This document shows, one piece after another, positions 35,124 through 40,002 of a stretch of DNA of 40,002 bases. Origin of the DNA: Bacteroidetes bacterium UBA2322 (GTDB lineage: Bacteria; Bacteroidota; Bacteroidia; Chitinophagales; UBA2359); contig DDVC01000059.1 of the NCBI GenBank assembly GCA_002345145.1, forward strand, positions 1 through 40,002, written 5' to 3'. The notes beneath the pieces were generated by a model. The model saw only the letters and a list, made by a program, of their open reading frames with translations. It had not been told where the DNA came from and searched no databases. Within the stretch, counting starts at the first letter, position 1. Each line of letters begins with the position of its first letter. Made by a program: the position numbers and the translations under genes.

Positions 35124-35371
35124 AGTTGCCTCGTAATTTGAAAGGGAAAGAACTGGCACAGTTACTCGCCCGGTTGGGTTACTTTGCCACAAGGCAAACC
35201 GGTAGCCATTTAAGATTATCTACTGAGGTGAAAGGTCAGCATCATATTACAATACCCCTGCACAATCCCATTAGCATCGGTACATTGTCAAATATATTAA
35301 GCGATATTGCCCTCCACCATCAATTAACAAAAGATGAGTTGATTATACTACTGTTTGGAACTAATCAGTAA
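35120..35371 (+). CDS. hicA: HicA-family toxin (pair 2)
   Basis: 83 residues. LPRNLKGKELAQLLARLGY, TRQTGSHLRLS (catalytic Gly-Ser-His) and HHITIPLHNPISIGTLSNIL are the canonical HicA motifs. The C-terminal helix is longer than in pair 1. Confidence 0.85.
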   Translation: MKLPRNLKGKELAQLLARLGYFATRQTGSHLRLSTEVKGQHHITIPLHNPISIGTLSNILSDIALHHQLTKDELIILLFGTNQ

Positions 35372-35482
35372 CATCTTGCCTTTTATACTTAGCGTATAAG
35401 TGTTGGCAAAACAAATACATCACCCCCTTCTCCCCAAAAACCCATTCATTCCACCTACTTTAAACCAAAAAAATACCCAATT

Positions 35483-36433
35483 ATGAGCCAAAATCCCCAC
35501 CTGCCCGTAACCGGCAGCAACCAAACCGCAAACCTCATTGCTACAGGTAATAAACTTTTACAACAGGCAAAAGGCGCTTACAGCGCAAAAATACGGCGCG
35601 ACCAACCAACAGCCCTTGTTTTTCTGATAGACCAATCGGGGTCTATGAATGAGGGGGAGTTGGATATTGAGGGGGTAAGCATGAACAAGGCATCTGCCAC
35701 TGCACGCATCATTAATAAAACCCTGAGCGAACTCATCAACCGCTCAACAACCCGCGAAATCGAACTGGCAAACTATGTTTATGTTAGCATTATAGGCTAC
35801 GGATTAAACGGTAAGGTAGATTTTGCGTGGTCGGGTAAACTGAAAGGGAAGCAATGGGTGGGCATAGTTGAACTGAACGAGGCGGCAGAATATGTAAAGA
35901 TTGTAAAGGAAAAAAAAGGACCAAACGGTACTAAAAAACTGGTAGAATATCAGGCTAAATCATGGATACAACCCATTGCCGATGCAAGAACGCCCATGTT
36001 AGCGGCTATGACAATGGCAACCAAGTTGGTTGATGAATGGATTAAGAACGGACACCAAAACTCCTATCCGCCGGTGGTTATCAACATTACTGATGGCGAG
36101 GCTACCGATGCCACCAATAATGAACTGATAGAAGCTGCCAAAAACATTAAACAACTGCGTACCAACGATGGACATGTACTGTTTTTAAACTGCCACCTGT
36201 CTGATGTAGAAGGGAAAGCGGTTATTTTTCCTGACGATATAGGGCAGCTACCCAATAATAGTTATGCCAAAACGCTGTATGAAATGTCGAGCGTAATGCC
36301 CGATGTTTACAACGATATTATACAGGGGCAACTGGCTGTGGCGGCAACCAAGAGCAGTATGCGGGGCATGTCGTTTAATACCGATGGGTCAAGGTTGATT
36401 AAGTTTCTCAACATCGGGTCTTATTCCAAGTAG
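35483..36433 (+). CDS. TerY-like von Willebrand factor A domain protein
   Basis: 316 residues, cytosolic, mostly one vWA domain. All MIDAS elements are visible: DQSGS (Asp50, Ser52, Ser54), Thr170 in DARTPML and the Asp204 region in ITDGEATD. Metal-dependent ligand binding is therefore likely intact. Next to a PP2C phosphatase and a kinase it fits TerY of the TerY-P triad, where the vWA protein scaffolds or senses the phospho-switch. The C-terminal tail (about 270-316, VMPDVYNDIIQGQLAVAATK) is conserved-looking but unassigned. It is followed 60 bases later by the phosphatase gene in the same direction, probably one operon. Confidence 0.88.
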   Translation: MSQNPHLPVTGSNQTANLIATGNKLLQQAKGAYSAKIRRDQPTALVFLIDQSGSMNEGELDIEGVSMNKASATARIINKTLSELINRSTTREIELANYVYVSIIGYGLNGKVDFAWSGKLKGKQWVGIVELNEAAEYVKIVKEKKGPNGTKKLVEYQAKSWIQPIADARTPMLAAMTMATKLVDEWIKNGHQNSYPPVVINITDGEATDATNNELIEAAKNIKQLRTNDGHVLFLNCHLSDVEGKAVIFPDDIGQLPNNSYAKTLYEMSSVMPDVYNDIIQGQLAVAATKSSMRGMSFNTDGSRLIKFLNIGSYSK

Positions 36434-36493
36434 TATCGGGAAGCGTGGCTTTATGGCATCGGGTTTCTTTTATCAAATTTTAATCGTTTGTTT

Positions 36494-37375
36494 ATGCTTG
36501 GTTTTGAGTTTATGTGGGCAAATGCGGTTAAACCCCGCGAAACTATTATGCAAGATGCCCGTTTTATAGCCGCACACCAATTGCATTGCCGGTATGCCGC
36601 AGTAGCCGATGGCGCAGGGGGTATGGGTGTTTTTGTAGATAAATGGGCGCAAAAGTTGGTAAATGCTTTGCCCGATATGCCTTTTGCAACCCCCGCACAC
36701 TTGGCAGACTGGCTTTTGCCCATTGCTATCGATTTTTTTGAAACACACGAGCCGGAGGCTGAACAAAAAAAACTCACAGAACTATTTTGGGATGAAGGCT
36801 CGGCGGCTACCTTGTGCGCCCTATGGCTCAACTATGCCGAACAGGAAAGGACTTTGGCTACTTATTGTATTTATGGCGACAGCCCTTGTATGCGCTACCA
36901 ACCCAACATCGGGCAACTGATGATGCCGCCACATTTGAGCCGGTTATCGGATTTTTCGGGCAGAACCAACCTGCTCAATTGGAGCGCCTACCATCAGTTT
37001 AAACCCGATTGCTGCCATATTCATAGCTTTGAGCCCGTTGCCGGCGAAATTATTTTATTGGCTTCCGATGCACTGGCACAGTTGGTACTTACCCGATATT
37101 TACTTAGCCAGCCCGATAAACCGGAGTGTGTGAGCCAACTGCAACAGGCTGCCGCTGCAAGTGGATTGCACCGGCAACTGATAGCCGCTAACCAAAAGGC
37201 TGATTTGCCCGATTTTGAAAACTGGCTGCATAACTTATTGCAAACGCTTACCCCGCCCAACCAAACCGAAAGCCCCCTTTTTAAAGAGCTGCTGTATGAT
37301 TACTACCAACAAGGACTGATAGATGACGACGATTATACCCTTATTGCCATACATGCAGTTGCCCCTGTTGTTTGA
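36494..37375 (+). CDS. PP2C-type Ser/Thr phosphatase
   Basis: 293 residues from ATG 36494; a TTG at 36488 would add two. PP2C motifs in order: ADGAGG (Asp39 metal ligand), DEGSAATL (101-107), YGDSPCMRY (GDS 128-130), ILLASDALAQ and DDDDYTLIAI near the end. It would remove phosphates placed by the downstream kinase. It lacks membrane or sensor domains. Between the vWA gene and the RAYT/kinase genes it forms the second member of the TerY-P-like triad. Confidence 0.87.
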   Translation: MLGFEFMWANAVKPRETIMQDARFIAAHQLHCRYAAVADGAGGMGVFVDKWAQKLVNALPDMPFATPAHLADWLLPIAIDFFETHEPEAEQKKLTELFWDEGSAATLCALWLNYAEQERTLATYCIYGDSPCMRYQPNIGQLMMPPHLSRLSDFSGRTNLLNWSAYHQFKPDCCHIHSFEPVAGEIILLASDALAQLVLTRYLLSQPDKPECVSQLQQAAAASGLHRQLIAANQKADLPDFENWLHNLLQTLTPPNQTESPLFKELLYDYYQQGLIDDDDYTLIAIHAVAPVV

Positions 37376-37396
37376 AATGAAAACGGTTTTGCCGAT

Positions 37397-38053
37397 ATGA
37401 AAATACATACCGAACCCTTAAAGCCGTTACATTATTATCATGTGTATAACAGAGGCATAAACGGCTGCCTCATTTTTTCCCGAAAAGAAAATTATGCCTA
37501 TTTTTTGCAAAAATACGCCTTCTACATTAGTCCGGTAGCTACTACTTATGCGTATTGTTTGCTGGGCAATCATTTTCATTTATTGATAGCCGTGCGCAGC
37601 GAACCGGAAATTATGGACTTTTTTATGCGCCGCAAAACGGACGAAACGGGTAAGCCCTATACCCCTGTTCCCCATACCCCAAGCGCGGGTAAGGTGGTGA
37701 GTGGGCAGTTTGCGCACTTGTTTAATGCTTATGCACAGGCTTTTAACAAGGAAACTAAGCGCAGCGGTGGACTGTTTGAAACTCCTTTCAGGCGAAAACC
37801 GGTAGAGAGCAGCCGATACCTCAATCAGGTAATTGCCTATATACACCAAAATCCGCAAAAACACCGCCTCGTTGCTAATTTTGTCGACTACCCCCACTCG
37901 TCTTATCATAGTTTTTTGAGCCAACTTAAAACGGCTCTTCCCCGCAGCGAAGTTTTAGATAAATTTGGCGGCGCTGCTGCCTACCAAAATTATCACGACC
38001 ATAATTTTGTTCTTTCTGAAAACTTGCCTTGGCATATAGAAGTAGATGATTGA
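37397..38053 (+). CDS. REP-associated tyrosine transposase (RAYT, Y1_Tnp)
   Basis: 218 residues of the IS200/IS605-like Y1 transposase superfamily. HYYHVYNRG opens the domain. The HUH motif is NHFHLLIAV (His59, His61). The catalytic tyrosine is probably Tyr148 in AYIHQNPQKH, the typical RAYT signature. RAYTs nick single-stranded DNA at palindromic REP elements. A perfect palindrome lies 31 bases after its stop and relatives at 31888 and 32809. It sits in the operon between phosphatase and kinase, 21 bases after the former, so it has invaded or been adopted by the locus. Confidence 0.9.
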   Translation: MKIHTEPLKPLHYYHVYNRGINGCLIFSRKENYAYFLQKYAFYISPVATTYAYCLLGNHFHLLIAVRSEPEIMDFFMRRKTDETGKPYTPVPHTPSAGKVVSGQFAHLFNAYAQAFNKETKRSGGLFETPFRRKPVESSRYLNQVIAYIHQNPQKHRLVANFVDYPHSSYHSFLSQLKTALPRSEVLDKFGGAAAYQNYHDHNFVLSENLPWHIEVDD

Positions 38054-38084
38054 TTGCCGTTTTAAATTCTGTCAGCGTGTTTTA

Positions 38085-38117
38085 AACCCTGTCAGCGTTC
38101 CAAACGCTGACAGGGTT
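38085..38117. repeat. REP-like palindrome 2
   Basis: Perfect 15-bp arms aaccctgtcagcgtt / aacgctgacagggtt with loop cca. A partial copy (ctgtcagcgtgtttt) precedes it at 38069. It lies between the transposase and the kinase-FGE gene and belongs to the same family as 31888-31924. Confidence 0.88.
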
Positions 38118-38163
38118 CCCACGCACGCAGCCAACCATACACCACCCCCAATAACACCCCACC

Positions 38164-39927
38164 ATGTTACCCAATATCTCCGAATACATAGAGGCTTTAT
38201 ACCCCGACCCGCCCGAGTTTAACGAAGAGCTGCAAGATGCGGAGCTTACGCCTTTTTTGAGAGACGACGGCAGCCCGCATTTTATTGCCGGAGGCTATGG
38301 CTGTGTGTTTAAACTGCACAGTAATGAGGGCTATAAGGCTTTAAAATGTTTTACGGTTATTGTACCCCACAAACAAATGCGTATGGAAGCCATAGCGCGG
38401 CGGCTTCAAAGTGTGCAAAGCCCCTACATAGTACACTACCGCTACCTGCCGCAGGAATTATGGGTAAACAGCGCCGAAACAACCTGGTACGATGTGCTGC
38501 TGATGGAGTGGGTAGAGGGTAAAACACTGGGCGAGGCGGTAAGGGAACACGCCACCGCCGGCAACCGCGCTGCGCTGCAACAGTTGGCAGCTAATTTTAT
38601 GGAAATGGGGCAATGGCTGCTGGCACAGGATTTTGCACATGGCGACCTAAAACACGACAACATTTTAGTGCGCCCCGATGGCAGCCTTGCGCTGATAGAT
38701 TACGATGGCATGTATGTACCCGCCCTGCAAGGTTATGCGGCAGAAAACAAGGGGGTAGAAGAATACCAACACCCGATGCGCACGTTGCAAAATTTTAATG
38801 CCCAAATAGACGATTACAGCATAGCGGTAATAGCGGCAGCGCTGCTGGCATTGGCAGAACAACCGGATTTATACACCCAATACGGCAATGCCGACCGGCT
38901 GCTGTTTTCCCGCACCGACCTACTCACCACCACCGCCCCCCTGCTGCAAACCCTGCGCCAACTAAACCACCCCACCATAAACCAACTGCTAACCCTGCTG
39001 CAAGAGAGCATAGTGGCTCAAACGCTGCAACTGCCCGGGCTTGCCCAAGCCCTGCAAACCCCAACCCTACACCTGCCCCCCACCATAGCCGAAACCCAAA
39101 ATCTGATAGCAATAAAAAAGCAAGAAATTGTACTGCTGGAAAACCACCTGCAAACCCTGCAACAACGCCCTACCATGCCTGCGCACATGAAATTCATAAA
39201 AGGCGGCACATTTGATATGGGTGATGTGTTTGGGGATAGCAGTAGCATGCCCGATTGGTATGGTGACAGAGAAAAACCGGTACACCGCATAACGGTAGGC
39301 AATTTTTACATGAGCGCCTACTGCGTAACCTTTGAGGAGTACGATGAATTTTGTGTTGCCACCGGAAGGCAAAAACCCGATGACGAGGGCTGGGGCAGAG
39401 GCAATAGACCGGTTATAGATGTAAGTTGGTATGATGCGGTGGAATACTGCAACTGGCTGAGCCGGCAGCAAGGGCTAACACCTGTTTACACCATTACGGG
39501 CAACAATGTTACCCCTAATTGGAATGCCAACGGCTACCGCCTGCCCACCGAGGCGGAGTGGGAGTATGCGGCGCGCGAAGGGGGTAAAAAAGTGCGTTTT
39601 GGCAATGGGCAAAATACACTGCGCCCTACTGAGGCAAATTTTGATGCAAGCCAAACCGTGCCGGTAAACAGTTTTACCCCCAATGCGCTGGGTTTATACA
39701 ATATGAGCGGTAATGTATGGGAGTGGTGCCAGGATTGGTATGACGGCGCTTACTACAAAAACAGCCCCAAGGAAAACCCAAGAGGTCCGGCATCGGGTTC
39801 CTACCGCGTTTTGCGCGGCGGTAGTTGGAACTACGGCGCCGTTTTCTGCCGGGTGTCGTCTCGGCGCAACCACACCCCCCCTCACCGCCGCAGCCACTAC
39901 GGCTTCCGCGTGGCGCTTGTTCCATAG
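38164..39927 (+). CDS. Ser/Thr kinase fused to FGE-sulfatase domain, candidate DGR variable protein
   Basis: 587 residues, cytosolic. Kinase domain about 35-300: glycine loop AGGYGCVFK (42-50), Lys61 in ALKCF, catalytic loop HGDLKHDN (159-166), and DYDG (179-182) in place of DFG. All catalytic residues are kept. A short coiled-coil linker (about 315-338) leads to an FGE-sulfatase domain (342-587) with FIKGGTFDMGDVF, YRLPTEAEWEYAAR, LGLYNMSGNVWEW and VLRGGSW...CRVSSR...GFR. As in FGE gene 1, one Cys only, so it is probably a binding domain that gates the kinase. With the vWA and PP2C genes upstream it completes a TerY-P-like triad. The C-terminal ~24 codons before GFR are the diversified segment. 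Confidence 0.9.
   Translation: MLPNISEYIEALYPDPPEFNEELQDAELTPFLRDDGSPHFIAGGYGCVFKLHSNEGYKALKCFTVIVPHKQMRMEAIARRLQSVQSPYIVHYRYLPQELWVNSAETTWYDVLLMEWVEGKTLGEAVREHATAGNRAALQQLAANFMEMGQWLLAQDFAHGDLKHDNILVRPDGSLALIDYDGMYVPALQGYAAENKGVEEYQHPMRTLQNFNAQIDDYSIAVIAAALLALAEQPDLYTQYGNADRLLFSRTDLLTTTAPLLQTLRQLNHPTINQLLTLLQESIVAQTLQLPGLAQALQTPTLHLPPTIAETQNLIAIKKQEIVLLENHLQTLQQRPTMPAHMKFIKGGTFDMGDVFGDSSSMPDWYGDREKPVHRITVGNFYMSAYCVTFEEYDEFCVATGRQKPDDEGWGRGNRPVIDVSWYDAVEYCNWLSRQQGLTPVYTITGNNVTPNWNANGYRLPTEAEWEYAAREGGKKVRFGNGQNTLRPTEANFDASQTVPVNSFTPNALGLYNMSGNVWEWCQDWYDGAYYKNSPKENPRGPASGSYRVLRGGSWNYGAVFCRVSSRRNHTPPHRRSHYGFRVALVP
39829..39909 (+). other. Candidate DGR variable region in kinase-FGE gene
   Basis: Position-for-position equivalent of 32722-32802. 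Differences concentrate in codon positions 1 and 2, and most differing codons end in C in both genes, as expected if AAC codons of a template were randomised at adenines. The downstream invariant ggcttccgc would correspond to the initiation-of-homology end. Confidence 0.6.
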
Positions 39928-39936
39928 TTGCTATGG
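39922..39936. repeat. Small hairpin just downstream of the variable region
   Basis: ccatag / ctatgg with loop ttg, overlapping the kinase-FGE stop codon, 13 bases past the conserved GFR codons. DGR targets often carry a short hairpin just 3' of the variable region; this is a candidate. The remaining bases to 40002 show no gene. Confidence 0.45.
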
Positions 39937-40002
39937 GTTGCTTTTCCGGCTTTTTCCTTGCAGCTAATAGGGTAAGAGAGTTTGCCTCAAAAAAAGCAAA
40001 GC

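Noticed and set aside
34890..35510. Duplicated start region of hicB-like pair 2 and the vWA gene (both begin M-S-Q)
   Set aside because: Similarity covers only about ten bases around the start codon and is not convincing as a duplication.
39928..40002. Template repeat or start of a reverse transcriptase at the right edge
   Set aside because: No near-copy of the variable region and no ORF is visible in the last 75 bases, so nothing can be claimed.

Overview
The window looks like chromosomal DNA of a Bacteroidota bacterium (Saprospiria/Chitinophagia-like; the genus cannot be read from the sequence). Three things point there. A 4400-residue secreted protein ends in a type IX secretion (Por) sorting domain. 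Several genes carry the Bacteroidota promoter TAnnTTTG, in some cases with a TTTG box about 20 bases upstream. Core genes (ffh, ribF, a GH31 glucosidase, a YdiJ-like FAD/Fe-S dehydrogenase) are typical of the phylum. No rRNA, tRNA or CRISPR array was found.

Layout. 1-258: a minus-strand ORF leaving the left edge, containing seven 21-bp tandem units. 548-3493: FAD/Fe-S dehydrogenase. 3494-5244: three copies of a dispersed intergenic repeat; the last two bracket a small PD-(D/E)XK nuclease-like gene. 5245-8227 (minus): a promoter-driven operon of a P-loop ATPase and an overlapping TPR protein whose N-terminus looks like a degenerate (inactive) STAND module. 8592-21794 (minus): the giant modular T9SS cargo protein. 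22496-26745 (minus): a diheme cytochrome c, a small basic ORF and an alpha-glucosidase. 26900-28302: a complete IS3-family element. 28350-31884: glycosyltransferase, ribF and ffh.

The most interesting region is 31888-39936. In order it holds an FGE-sulfatase (C-type-lectin-fold) protein, a phospholipase D-like/DnaJ fusion, two hicBA toxin-antitoxin pairs, a vWA protein, a PP2C phosphatase, a REP-associated (RAYT-type) transposase and a Ser/Thr kinase fused to a second FGE domain. vWA + PP2C + kinase is the TerY-P signalling triad known from bacterial conflict and stress loci. The two FGE domains differ from each other chiefly in their last ~24 codons before the conserved GFR. There, 16 of 17 codon differences change the amino acid and 21 of 26 base differences fall at codon positions 1 or 2, while the flanking bases are identical. 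That is the expected signature of diversity-generating retroelement (DGR) variable regions. No reverse transcriptase or template repeat lies in the window; the locus runs to the right edge, so they would have to lie beyond it or elsewhere in the genome.

Working model (inference): the kinase-FGE protein and the stand-alone FGE protein are diversified sensors. The kinase, phosphatase and vWA protein form a phospho-switch, and the PLD-J protein (a nuclease or lipase under chaperone control) is a candidate effector. Palindromes of one family sit beside both FGE genes and downstream of the transposase, which suggests how the FGE module was copied.
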